DNA from: Byssochlamys sp. IMV 00236
Taxonomy: Eukaryota; Ascomycota; Eurotiomycetes; Eurotiales; Thermoascaceae
Assembly (NCBI GenBank): GCA_001931875.2
Contig: MSJH02000510.1
Span: forward strand, 1-28,480
Direction of reading: 5' to 3'
DNA length: 28,480 bases
A program made the position numbers and the translations under genes. The notes beneath the pieces were generated by a model. The model had not been told where the DNA came from and did no database searches. It worked only from the letters and a program-made list of their open reading frames with translations. Positions 1 through 12,293 of this stretch are shown one piece after another. Position 1 is the first letter of the stretch. The number at the start of each line of letters is the position of its first letter.

Positions 1-30
<30 letters not shown>
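1..30. repeat. Poly-A tract at window edge
   Basis: Thirty consecutive A residues at the start of the window, apparently inside an intron of the Vac1-like gene. Such tracts recur throughout the non-coding DNA here. Confidence 0.9.
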
Positions 31-32
<2 letters not shown>

Positions 33-58
33 AAGAATTTATATTAATTGATATATAG

Positions 59-1307
59 TTGGCAAGAATACATTTATCGACTGATAACAAGAATAGTCAT
101 AATGGCCATTTTGTCAGTGATCGTTTTAACAACGGACTCTTGTCACCTTCCAGCAGTGTACAAAGTATATCTCTTGATCGATCTGATTCTGCATCATCCA
201 GAGATAGTAGTTTAGGAAGCATTCTGTCACCCAAGTCGTCATTTGTGTCTAGTAATAACAGCATATTGAGTATGAAATTAAAATATAGAGGTAACAAAGA
301 TACACACTAGAGAGGGGGGGAATGTTTATATGTCTAATATAATCTAGATGGTGAACAATCAGTAACAAAATGGGAGGATGATAAGCTTGTCAAGAAATGT
401 CCTTATTGCGAGTAAATAAGAATATCGAAAACACGGAGCATATACATGATTGACTTTTAACTTGTAGGAGTACTTTTACTTTGATTAATCGTAAACATCA
501 CTGTCGATTGTGCGGAAAAGTTGTTTGTGGTAACATTAGATGCTCCAAGATGATTCCATTATACGTAGACATGTCTTCAGGTAAAAAAAAAAAAAAGAAA
601 AAAAAAGAAGGGAAAACCATGAAGAAATACTAAAAGCATACAGACACATTTGATACAGAACCTGTTGGAGATACCCGAGCATGTTGTCATTGTGTGAGAT
701 ATGCATTTAGAAGAAAACTCTTGAATGAACAATCACAGAATCCGTCTGTCATCTTTCGACTGTACAATCAACTTGCTATTACTCGAAAGAATATAGAAAA
801 TCAATTACCCAAGTTTCATCAATTGATACTTGCTTTAGAGTAAGCATCATTTTATTAGTAACAATGATCTCTCTCTCTTATCATTTTTAATATAGAAAAG
901 AAAAGGCATTGAACAGAACAAGTGAAAGCTTCCTTAGAGCAAGTCAAATTCGAAAGTCGCTACTAGATAATTTTGCACTCTATGATACACTGGTCAAGAG
1001 TATCAAGGCACTTCCTGCGAGATCGCCTTGTATGAAACGACTTCAAACTAATATCTGTGCTGCATCCAACATTTACTTGCAACAGAATATGCTTCCACTT
1101 CAAATGCTGCCTCGTATATTAAAAGAAAAGCCAGAGAGAAAGCAATTGAAACAACAATTGGAAACTTATCTAGAACAGACTCGTCTCGTAGAAGGATTTA
1201 TTCGTGACGCTGAAAGAGAAGGTAAATATGATGATGTCAAGACGCTCAAGGCCAGTTTGGATGAATTACATGGTGAAATTGAAAACTTGCGAGCAAAACT
1301 TGATTGA
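59..1307 (+). CDS. Vac1/Pep7/rabenosyn-5-like FYVE protein, 5' end missing
   Basis: Endosomal tethering factor of the Vac1/Pep7/rabenosyn-5 type; the family binds PI3P and Rab5-class GTPases in traffic to endosome and vacuole. Five exons join in phase: 59-290, 348-411, 468-580, 644-839 and 896-1307 (TGA). Exons 2-4 encode a FYVE zinc finger: the WEDD element, CPYC, the basic RKHHCRLCG core, NIRC and the closing CCHC pair. Exon 5 is helical and ends in a Rab-binding-like segment (LPARSPCMKRLQTNICAASN onward, then a charged coiled coil), as in rabenosyn-5. Exon 1 is a Ser-rich linker. The bases before 59 look like intron ending in ATATAG, so the N-terminal exons (probably a C2H2 finger) lie outside the window. 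The family is clear; the missing 5' end prevents a length comparison. Confidence 0.88.
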
Positions 1308-1411
1308 GATACCCTTTTTTTACATATATGAAAAATTATATCCCCCTCTTTCTTTTTTTATTACTTTCTCATTTTAAATGTCTATCAAAGTAATATAATA
1401 ATAATAAATGT

Positions 1412-2141
1412 ATGTCTCACGTGTAAACGCGTCTTATTTAGGTACCAGATACTTGGGATTCTGATATTATAGAGTATTGGGATGCTTTATTGAAGAGCTA
1501 TAAGGTAATAATCAACCACTTGTTTGATCAAACTAATTAAAAAAAAAAAAATGTAGACATGTCATGAACAACCAGCGTCATTTGATACTTTTGAAAAAGT
1601 AACTCAATCCATCATGGACAATCTACCAAAGTAAAAGAATTAAAAACAGCATGTTCACAGTAAACTCAGTTAGGAAATTAGAGAGACATTAAAGCAACAA
1701 GAAGAAGAACCACGTAAGAGACAAAAGACTAAAGAAGATCAACTCAGCAATAAGAAAGTGCATTTTAAAGATCAATATGAAGGACAAGAAGAAGAACAAT
1801 ATGAACAAGAGGAAGAACAATACGAACAAGAAGAAGAAGAAGAATACGAACAAGAGAAAGAACAATATGACCAAGAAGAAGAACAATATGACCAAGGGGA
1901 ACAAGAGAAACAAGCAGAGAATATAAATGAACAAACACAGTATGACTATTCAATACCATCACCACCACCGGTGAGTGCAGGAGATGACGATGGATTATCC
2001 AATGTGATCATGGCATGGTATTATGCAGGATACTATACAGCATTATATCAAGTAAAGAAAAGAAAAAAGAAAAAGAGCAATACCATATAACAGCGTTATT
2101 TTAATCTTTAATAGAGTCGCCATGGCAGCAGAAGTCAGTAA
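1412..2141 (+). CDS. SMN1: Survival motor neuron (SMN) homologue
   Basis: SMN is the core of the complex that loads Sm rings onto spliceosomal snRNAs. Five exons fit in phase: 1412-1420 (only ATG TCT CAC), 1442-1504, 1557-1630, 1682-2051 and 2115-2141 (TAA), giving about 180 residues. Near the N-terminus PDTWDSDIIEYWDALLKSYK matches the Gemin2-binding helix. Near the C-terminus IMAWYYAGYYTALYQ is the YG-box oligomerisation helix. No Tudor domain is visible between them, as in fission yeast Smn1; instead there is a Glu/Gln/Tyr-rich repeat (about 1778-1920). The YG box has Ala where the second Gly is expected. The exon 4 acceptor at 1682 was chosen because the nearer AG at 1673 gives an early stop. 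Reading through the last intron would replace the SRHGSRSQ tail with a Lys-rich one. The gene starts about 100 bp after the Vac1-like stop. Confidence 0.85.
1778..1920 (+). repeat. Glu-Gln-Tyr tandem repeat inside SMN
   Basis: An imperfect heptad-like repeat of the form EEEQYEQ / EEEQYDQ occurs about five times in the SMN reading frame. The DNA repeats GAAGAACAATAYGAMCAAGA-like units, which suggests local unit expansion. It also creates long Leu/Phe-rich open frames on the opposite strand that are shadows. Confidence 0.75.
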
Positions 2142-2259
2142 AGAAACGTCACTGTGGAACTTTCCTTATTTCTTTTTGTTTGAGGATAGCCTCTCTTTTT
2201 TTTATATTTTTTTTTTTTTTTATTTTTTCCTTTTTACAAAAAAATAACAAACTCACACT

Positions 2260-2914
2260 ATGGAAAATAATAAAAGTCCCAAAGCGCCTACACTTTGCAC
2301 AGCAGGTTGTGGGTTTTATGGTAATGAATTATTCAATAATATGTGCTCAAAGTGCTTTAAAGAAGCAACAGCCAAAAATGAGGCAGTAACAAAAGAAGAA
2401 ACAACAATTAGAGAACAGCAATCTACGCCTTCTACTACTACTACTACTACAACAACAACAACAACCAGAAAGCATCTCCGAACGCCTTCACCAGAACCGA
2501 GAGATATCGAAACAACAGTGCCACCTTCAATACCTTCACCATCTGACTCAAAGAATGACAATAAACCAGTTCAGACAAATAAAGGAAGATGCTTCAAATG
2601 TCGAATCAAGGTAAAAGAAAATGTTCATCTCTTACACAATTATCAACTGACACATACATAAAACTAGGTCCCATTAGCCAAACAAGCAGCCAATAAATGT
2701 AGATGTGATTATGTATTTTGTGATACACACAGGTATCCTGATAGACACGACTGCGAAATTGATTATGCAAAAATGGACAGAGGTAATAATAAAAACAATA
2801 GCACATTGTAATCTGTTATTTATCTTCTGTTTAGAACTTTTGGCAAAGAATAACCCAAAGCTTCATGAAAGACCTAAAGGCGGAAGATCTTTCCAACGTA
2901 TCGATAGTTTATAA
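2260..2914 (+). CDS. A20/AN1 zinc-finger stress-associated protein (ZFAND5/6-like)
   Basis: Three exons, 2260-2610, 2668-2782 and 2835-2914 (TAA), give about 181 residues, typical for plant SAP and animal ZFAND5/6 proteins. An N-terminal A20 finger is seen as CTAGC then 11 residues then CSKC (about residues 13-31). A low-complexity middle carries a run of about 11 Thr. A C-terminal AN1 finger follows with CFKC, CRC, FCDTH and the RHDC end (about residues 115-150), then the basic tail KGGRSFQRIDSL. A20 fingers bind ubiquitin, and the family is linked to stress response and proteasome regulation. The AN1 finger is interrupted by intron 1. The upstream gap after SMN is only about 118 bp and pyrimidine-rich, so the promoter must be compact or overlap the SMN 3' UTR. 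Confidence 0.88.
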
Positions 2915-3216
2915 TTATCTCCTTTTTTTTTTGCACATCGTTTCTCTTTTCCCTTTATTATTTTATTGTCGCATTACAAAATGTCTGCACACACATATAT
3001 ATATATACATATAAAGGGGGGGGGACCAGGGAGAAAGAGGGAAAGAGGATAGTTTGTTTTTATTATTATGATTTACACAATGAAAGAACCAAAAAAAAAA
3101 GAAAAGATTTATTGGACAACATAAAAATTATACAAATAATACACATACACTTTTTTTTTGTTTGTTTGTATGTAAATCTAGAGTACCAATAATACACTTA
3201 TATATATATATATACA
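2915..3216. other. Convergent intergenic region, low complexity
   Basis: This lies between the stop codons of the zinc-finger gene (+) and the phosphodiesterase gene (-). It holds T-runs, short (TA)n runs near 2997-3007 and 3199-3214, and a run of nine G at 3016-3024. No coding sequence is visible. It presumably carries both 3' UTRs and polyadenylation signals. Confidence 0.6.
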
Positions 3217-5625
<2,409 letters not shown>

Positions 5626-6006
5626 TAAGAATATAAATGTTTATATGTCAAGCTCTGTTTTTTTTTCTCTCGCTCTCTCTCTTTCTTTCTCTTTTTGTCT
5701 GTCTCACTTGCTATAGAATAATAATAAAAAAAATAGTGTTAAAAAAGATAAAGAAGTGTGTGAGTAAGAGTGAGAGAGAGAGAAAAAAAAAGGTTATCCA
5801 CGCGACAAAAATACACAAAGAAATTCAAATCTCATTGGTTTATCCTTTCTGGCTATTTCAATTGACATCACTTAATCTCCTTTTTTGGTTATTTATTGTC
5901 TTTCATTATAAAAATTGATGATCACCTCAATTGCTCTCAATTACCATAGAAACATACACACATAATGTTACTGTAAATGCTATCCAATCAAAATAAAGCA
6001 ATGACT
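5626..6006. other. Upstream region of the phosphodiesterase gene
   Basis: No gene is seen. It holds a CT-rich tract (about 5657-5702) and a GA-rich tract (about 5760-5791) that are roughly complementary and could pair. ACGCGA occurs near 5800. It also contains the 3' flank of the glycosyltransferase gene, so promoter and terminator signals are probably compressed together. Confidence 0.5.
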
Positions 6007-8082
6007 TTATTCTTCAACAATCTGCAAATCATCCTCCACTTCATCTTGATCATCAAAGCTTTCTTCTTCTTCTTCTTCCATTTGTTCTTGTTCATCATTC
6101 AAAAAGTCAAGATTTTGAGGATTCATCTTGTAATAGATTCTGTTCAAGGTATCCAAATCATTTTCCAAGTCAACCATTTCATCATCACGACCCACCGACT
6201 TGTCTTCTCCGGGGGTTAACTGAGCTACGTCGATCGGTTTTGGACCGAGTTCAAACAGGAGCGTTCTTCCACGTTCGGCTTCTTCCTTGGTATACGTCGG
6301 CTTGTAATTATATTCAATCGGCTGAACCGCTTCCTTCACGAGCACTGGTAGTTTGGGCTTCTTGGCTGCACCCGGAAAGACCTGAGGAGGATCTGGGGGC
6401 CCATCCACACGGCAAAAGATGTCCTTGGGATCAAACGACCCAACAGTTCGAGTACATGTGGACACATGCTCATGGTATTCTGCCGCAACACGGTCCAGGC
6501 TTTCGTGGGTCTGAAGACGGCCCCAAAGGTCGAGTACGGGCAGTTCTTCAAAAAATGGCAGACGGTGGTCCGGTAGCTGAGACAGGATCGTGTCTCGCTG
6601 CATGAGAGGAACCATAAAGGTACCGATGACCGACTGTCGTTTGCCGTCCGACTTGAAGTGCGTGCCCACCTCGACGTGGTTTGTCGAAAAGGCTTCAAAT
6701 TGATGAAAGTTGGGATAGAGCATGACATAGGCACGCAGGTAGACGAGTTCAATAAAGTACTTCTTCCATGACTTTTTCCATTTATCAGAACGGCTGCCCG
6801 GTACACTGATCACACGAGCCGTGCTGTTCTTTGGCAAGTTCAAATCCTCAAGTCGTCTGACCAAATACCCATGGAACTCTCGCCAGTGTTCTGGGAAGTA
6901 GACCGCACCCCAACTACAGGGCACTTGACTCAGATAAGGCATCTGAGGCGGGTATCGCGGCAAGAGAACCGAGTTCGGATCAAAGGTGACTCGACCAGCA
7001 GGCAATAATTCTAAATTGCGCGGTGCGTACAGACTGACGCCGTACATCAAGCGATACGCCTCACGGTCTCGGCCGTATCGGTATTTGAGGATAGCATACT
7101 TTGACCATGCATAGAAATAAGGTGAGACCTCGATATCGTCTTCAAGCAGTACAGCGTACTCATCGTCATGACTAGGGTACCATGATTCGACAATTGCAGG
7201 CATCAGACCGCCCTTTTTGATACGGTGTCGGATCTGTTTGGCGCCCTGTTTCCACATGAAGCTGTTCACCAACATTCGGGTCACACGATCGGCTGATTGT
7301 TCCATATGCACATTCAGGTCCACTCGATCCCCAAAATAGACGGATCTTAGTGCCGATTGTAACAGTCGGGAGAGTGAGTGAGGTCGACGGTCGGTGATGA
7401 TGACAAGTTTGATATCTACTTTATTCCAATCTATATAAGGCAATCTAAGTAATTTGCTTTTTCATGCGTGTTTATTTATCTTACTTTGTAAAGAGTCTAT
7501 TGACAGATCAGGTATCCAAAGAGCATGATTAATGTCTTGTTCAGGTAAAGAAATCATGGTTATTTCATGCTTGTCAACAAACGCTTCAAGTAAATGATCT
7601 CTAGATGCACTAGATTGAATCACTACTTTTGTACGTTCTGTCTTCATCAGCTCAAATAGCGCCTCTTCTGTCTTTGTCGTTAGGTCATGAATAACGATAT
7701 TATCGACATGCTGACAATCAGTGGCTGAAAGGACATCTTGTGCTTTTTGTTGAGAAAGATCGCCATTAGGTAATAAGACGAGATGAACTGGATAATGTTG
7801 GAAGCGACATAGTAGTGGATGAAAGGATATAAACTGATGTTTGTTTTGTATTGTGACAAGAAGAGAAGATTGCTCGAGATTAGAATAATAGTAATCTCTA
7901 TTGATAGGCTTATCATGTTTGATAGTCTGTTCTACTTGTTGTTGTTGTTGTTGTTGTGGTAAATGCCATATGAATAATAGAATAAATAGTGCTGAACATA
8001 TAACGGATATTGGGTACATGTTTTTGGCTAAAAGCCTTGGTAGCCACATGAATTGTTGATGAGGCTGTTGCTGATGCTTCAT
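6007..8082 (-). CDS. Type II membrane glycosyltransferase, GT-A/GT2-like
   Basis: Two exons, 7485-8082 and 6007-7430 (TAA), joined by a 54-base intron; about 673 residues. The N-terminus is short and Gln/basic, followed by one membrane anchor (about residues 24-43, MYPISVICSALFILLFIWHL) and a Gln run, the layout of a Golgi/ER type II transferase. The luminal domain begins DIKLVIITDRRPHSLSRLLQ, typical of the first strand of GT-A enzymes, and has an acidic LLEDDIEVSPYFY motif (about residues 294-306) likely to bind nucleotide-sugar and metal. A later CSWGAVYFPEHW segment may form the acceptor side. It resembles uncharacterised GT2-like proteins of fungi and plants rather than any named yeast mannosyltransferase. 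The C-terminal 25 residues are highly acidic. Sugar and acceptor cannot be assigned. Exon 2 is visibly richer in G/C than its surroundings. Confidence 0.75.
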
Positions 8083-8690
8083 TCCATAAGTGCTGTAACT
8101 AAAAAAGAGAAAGAAAGATAATTAATGTATTGAACCTCAGATAATCCAGTGCATGCAATAAAAAAATAACAGTTTTTGATTGAATGCGTATTGTTTCTTT
8201 ATTTAAGCTTTCATTAAGGGGAAAAGAAAGGAGTAACAACATGAAAGTAACTTTGTAGACATGTCACACTGATCTGTACACCTTTACACTATTATCTCCA
8301 TATTAAAAAACTAGGAACAGGGTAACTTGTTCAACAATAAACCAAAGACCTCTACCTGCTTTTTTTAATGGCACTCTTGAAATTGGTAACGTGAACACAG
8401 ACATGTGCACAATTATCTCACGGTGTCATTATATGCATTTGTGTAAGGAAAAAAAACGTTAACTGACATAATAAACAACTCAAGGGGGACGAATGAATAT
8501 ATGGCATGAAAAAAGAGTGTCTTATATTTTGCATTAATTGAAAAAAAAAAAAAAACAACTGAGGAGCGACTATCTGCGAGTGGGCATAAGTGGCTTTACC
8601 CTTATTCTAAATACAAAGCATAAAGAACAGCGAAAATATGTTTTGTAAATAGCAGAGCTCCCTCCCAATATTATTTACCAAGTGCTTACT

Positions 8691-8698
8691 TGACGTCA
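8691..8698. promoter_or_regulatory. CRE palindrome TGACGTCA
   Basis: A perfect bZIP/CREB-ATF consensus, about 610 bp upstream of the glycosyltransferase start. A second near-match, TGACGTCG, lies at 8813-8820. Binding is inferred from the consensus only. Confidence 0.45.
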
Positions 8699-8704
8699 AC
8701 TTTT

Positions 8705-8723
8705 CCCTGTTTTCTAAACAGGG
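8705..8723. repeat. Perfect inverted repeat CCCTGTTT-TCT-AAACAGGG
   Basis: Two 8-base arms with a 3-base spacer, starting 6 bases after the CRE palindrome. It could be an operator-like dimer site or a small hairpin. Confidence 0.6.
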
Positions 8724-9001
8724 GCTTTTGTCCTATCTATAGCGTATAAATATACAATACAAAAAGAAAAAGATAACAGAAATCAAAGTCATAAGATGCT
8801 ATCAGCCTGTAGTGACGTCGATAACATACGTTCTTACCTTTTTCTATCTTTTTTATCCCTTTGATAAGACAAGAGGGAGTTAACACGTAAATGGTAAGAA
8901 TCCTGTGTGTTAGTGCAAGCTATGTGACATGATCGGCTGATTGTTCCGGTATCTGGAGGTATCGATGAACCAATTTTATGTGTGTGTGTCTATGTGCACT
9001 A

Positions 9002-10110
9002 TCAGACGACATGATTCACGGTTGGTTTATTATAGTGTGTATAATACAGAAATTGACAAAAGATGAAGAAATCAAAGATGAGGGTACCGCAACTGCCGAT
9101 TAAATAAGGCAAGGCTTCTAAAAGTGATTCTATGGTATGACCAGGGTGAGTGAGTATACTGAGGGAATAAGTCAAATTGGCGCAGGCTGCACAAACAAAA
9201 AGAGATATTGATAATCCTTCGATGGATTGTCGTCGGCGGTTCTTTAGTATCTGTGGTATCCTTGATAGTAAATAGAGAGTGGTACATGTCCAAGCTGAGA
9301 TTCTGCCGATCCAAACAAAGTTATTTTCTATTATCGTTTGTGTTGTTGTTTGTGTGGGTGAAGTGATGTTTAAAGTGAAAAAGAACAAGACAGACATAAG
9401 CTTTTGTTGATCTTTTAGAGAAAGGGTGTACCATTTTGAAGGAGAAGCAGAAGAAGAGAATGGGGTAGTTTCATCATTCATAACGACTGGTATATTAACT
9501 GGGGAATGTATTGCAGGATGTTGAAATAATGAATTTGAAGGGTGCTTTGTGATGATGTCTTCTTGAGGTATAATAACATATTCATCTTGTCTTTTCTTGT
9601 ATTTATTATAATAAATCCATTGACATAATAAACATATATCAATTGATACAAAATAGATGCCCAAGTAAAACTGAAATGGTAATTGATCTGTAAGGATGGT
9701 TCCTATCAGATTAGCTGTATCACCTATTATAAAGTGTAAATAATCTATAAAATGATACATGTACTATATGTATATATATATATATTTACCAGCTAACCAA
9801 ATAGATAGAAAATTAAGACTTAGACAATCAGCTGAGCCCATTTTGTAATTTTCAATGACTTGACTATAAAATAATATTAATATACATTGTAAATATATTC
9901 AAGTTTACTTACGGTAATTGTGCATTTAACCAAAAACATATTGAAATATATCCTAAAAGTAAACTAGCAGCATCTTGATTTCCATAGACACAATCACCAA
10001 ATAATGTCTATTTAAAGAGTGAATAAAAGAAAGGGATGATTATTAGGGCAACTTACATTAATCCATTGAACATAGGGAATTCCATCTTTTGTTGGTATAC
10101 AAACTGTCAT
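9002..10110 (-). CDS. PQ-loop repeat membrane transporter (Ypq/PQLC2-like)
   Basis: Four exons, 10057-10110, 9913-10007, 9790-9863 and 9002-9723 (TGA), all in phase, give about 314 residues. Two PQ-loop motifs are visible: NAQLPQVIENYKMGSADCLS (about residues 45-64) and YLLSRIPQILKNRRRQSIEG (in the C-terminal half), each followed by a LSLNFL/LSISLF-type helix. Several hydrophobic helices flank them, consistent with the seven-helix Ypq1-3/PQLC2 family, which exports cationic amino acids from the vacuole or lysosome. The loop between the repeats is long and Ser/Pro/Thr-rich (about residues 110-175), as is common in fungal members. The substrate (Lys/Arg) is inferred from the family. The final exon carries the second repeat and ends LYYTHYNKPTVNHVV. 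Confidence 0.88.
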
Positions 10111-10565
10111 TTTATGCAAATCTATTTACAAATAATAATAATAATAATAAAAAGAGAAAAGAAAAGGTAAAAAAAAAAAAAAAAGAATATTTTTTTCCTT
10201 CTTTAAACAATGTAAATTCAGGAACACAATTGCTATCTTCACACGATGTTCCGATGATTAAACCCCCTCCTTCTGTTTGCTATCAATTACTATATATAGT
10301 CAATCATTACATTACTCACATTTACTATGAATATGACATTTTATGGGTCACACCTTCTATTTTAGTAAGAATAATTTTCATTGGTCAGTGTCAATTGAAC
10401 CAATATGGAAAGGGGTCCAGTGGGTACACATGCCCCACACAAAATAAGCCACTCATCTCATGCGGGCTGTTTAAGGAATGACTTGATGTTTACGCGTGTC
10501 TGTTGATAGGTTTAACTTTTGGTGTAATACTTTAAAGTTTAAAACAATGACATTACAATGCCGAT

Positions 10566-11097
10566 TTAAACAGATCCTCCTTCCTCTTGACAACTACTCA
10601 GCCATCGTATCCCTTCCATAGTTAACATACCAGTGAATACTTCATATGACTTGTGAGCAATAAAAGCATAATCTTGTCTTTGCTTCTTCTTGATTATCAG
10701 TAGTACAAAAGACGACACAAAAGGCATTATCGTACAAATTTGGATATCAAAAGTAAAGAGAAACATGAGGGCTTTGACGCATATGCTCCGCTCCTCATAG
10801 ATTTCTAATATAAACATTGTCTAAAATTTCCCACAGTGTTGTCGCGTGAGTCTATATTAAAACCATTACAGTGTTTTCTCTCTATAGTTTATGTGTTGAG
10901 AAAGAGAGAAAAGGCTAGTTGTAACCCCAGAATAACAATGAAATAATATCTAATGTGAGGAAAGATAGCATGCGTATTCTGGACACAAAGTCACTAGGAG
11001 TGATCATTAGAAGGAAAAGGAGAAAAAAAAGTAAACAGAATAAGGATAAGCAAATAGAAATGTCTTTTTTATAATTTACAAAAAGTAAAGAAACCAT
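10566..11097 (-). pseudogene. Uncertain hydrophobic ORF pair, possible decayed membrane-protein gene
   Basis: Two minus-strand open stretches, 10915-11097 and 10566-10817, encode hydrophobic helices (SLFCLLFFLLFLLMITPSDF; TFDIQICTIMPFVSSFVLLI) followed in the second by a polar tail. Between them, another frame reads LWEILDNVYIRNL and stops just where the second ORF could continue, as if a frameshift separated them. I do not recognise a family. It may be an old membrane-protein gene, a multi-exon gene I could not resolve, or chance. Confidence 0.22.
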
Positions 11098-11199
11098 CTC
11101 TTGTCGTGTTGTAGAAGGACATATTTACTCCCCCAAGTCTTACAACAACCATAATATTGGATTGGCTACTGTTTACATTACTCCTACTGGTACGAATAA

Positions 11200-11920
11200 G
11201 CAACTTTAACCAACATACCGCTATGGACCCATCCAACTGTCATTTACTGGGACCATAAGAAACGATGTTTGGTTAAATATTCCTTGATCCAAATAGTATA
11301 TAAGTCGAACCAAGGGATGTTTGGTAAAATAGATATAATAGCTGATGGAGGTTTCCTGGATTGCCCAAAACGAATAATCATCTCATGCGATATAATTAAG
11401 TAATTATTCTATTGTAAACTTGAAAGTACTCTATTCACTTACGAGTATACTATAAAAGAACACCGCGTTTAAAAATCGGAATATCACTTGCCCAAGTTAG
11501 ATTTACACGGCCTCCTACCCAGAAAGGACCCTATACTGGTATAATAATGGTCATGGCATTATCACTCATTATTTTGAATGTAGTTTGAATCTTAAACCTA
11601 ATAAGCGAAAGGGAAACAGTATCAATAAATCAAATTATGTAGGTGATGTGTATGAAAAGTACTTATTAGTTTATAACTTTTATCGAACTGCAACATTTCT
11701 TAAGCGTAGGCATTGAGCAAATCAAATAGCATGCCAATTTGAAGTTCAAAAGGTGATACCTTTGAAGAATATTACTATCGACTACAAGATCAGCACGAAA
11801 GAGAGAAGGAGACTTTTTTGATGTAGTTACTGAAAAAAGAACCACATCTGATGTTAGAATGGAATCAATAACAATTACCATAGATATGGCTATGATAACC
11901 TTGGTGAAACCAAGGAGCAA
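11200..11920 (-). pseudogene. Possible remnant of a Kre9/Knh1-like (Ser-Thr-rich GPI) cell-surface protein gene
   Basis: The minus strand at about 11545-11465 reads GPFWVGGRVNLTWASDIPIF, resembling the conserved opening of Kre9/Knh1-type extracellular domains (Gly-x-x-Trp-x-x-Gly-Gly, then a Thr-Trp-x-Ser strand). It is preceded by TIIIPV and a stop and followed by another stop. Further on, IIRFGQSRKPPSAIISILPN and, after a frame change, SYGPSK could be later parts. Upstream, 11666-11920 contains a signal-peptide-like segment (FTKVIIAISMVIVIDSILTS) followed by DVVLFS. The in-frame stops and frame changes suggest decay, although introns could remove some of them. The family call rests on one short motif. 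Confidence 0.3.
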
Positions 11921-12293
11921 AGGATGTGATAGACTTCTCGCTCATGATTTCGACAATGGCTTTTAAAACAACGTCTCTGTCCTTTCCCCTGGTTTAATAT
12001 TTCACCCAAAAAAAGCCTTGCATGCCTTTAAGATATAAAGAGGAATAAGAGAAAGCTTTAGCTTCATTTAGTGATATGACAAAGAATAAAATGCGGTTTT
12101 AACCACGTCCTTTGTCTTGATTTCACCATTGTCAGTCGTATCTATGATCATTGTTGACATTGCCTTTTGTGATCAAAAATGGAAATGTCACAACTAAAAA
12201 TTTAAAAGGCGAAAACTAATTTTCATTTGGAAACGGAAGCACTTTTTATCTTTTTCGACTTTGTGAACGCTATTGACCCCCTTTTGTTGTTGT

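Larger units (their letters stand above)
8083..9001. other. Intergenic region upstream of the glycosyltransferase gene
   Basis: No convincing ORF. It contains a perfect CRE palindrome, a second CRE-like site and a short inverted repeat, listed separately. Elsewhere it is A/T-rich with A-runs (about 8541-8555) and a (GT)n run near 8979-8990. Confidence 0.6.
10111..12293. other. Gene-poor region with possible decayed gene fragments
   Basis: About 2.2 kb between the PQ-loop and DCN1-like starts, so two divergent promoters must lie in it. A CCAAT pair in inverted orientation occurs at 10380-10404, and ACGCGT at 10492-10497. The centre holds two sets of minus-strand open fragments, listed separately, that do not form a clean gene. 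No terminal repeats, transposase or tRNA could be recognised. Confidence 0.55.

Noticed and set aside
1689..1968. Leu/Phe/Val-rich minus-strand ORFs opposite the SMN gene
   Set aside because: They are the antisense of the Glu-Gln-Tyr repeat; the hydrophobic composition follows from repeated GAA/CAA codons, and no start or family supports them.
6240..6806. Overlapping ORFs on both strands within the glycosyltransferase exon
   Set aside because: The G/C-rich exon gives long shadow frames; only the 6007-7430 frame continues through the intron with domain signal.
10111..12293. Transposon or retroelement insertion
   Set aside because: No transposase, reverse transcriptase, terminal repeats or target duplications could be seen.
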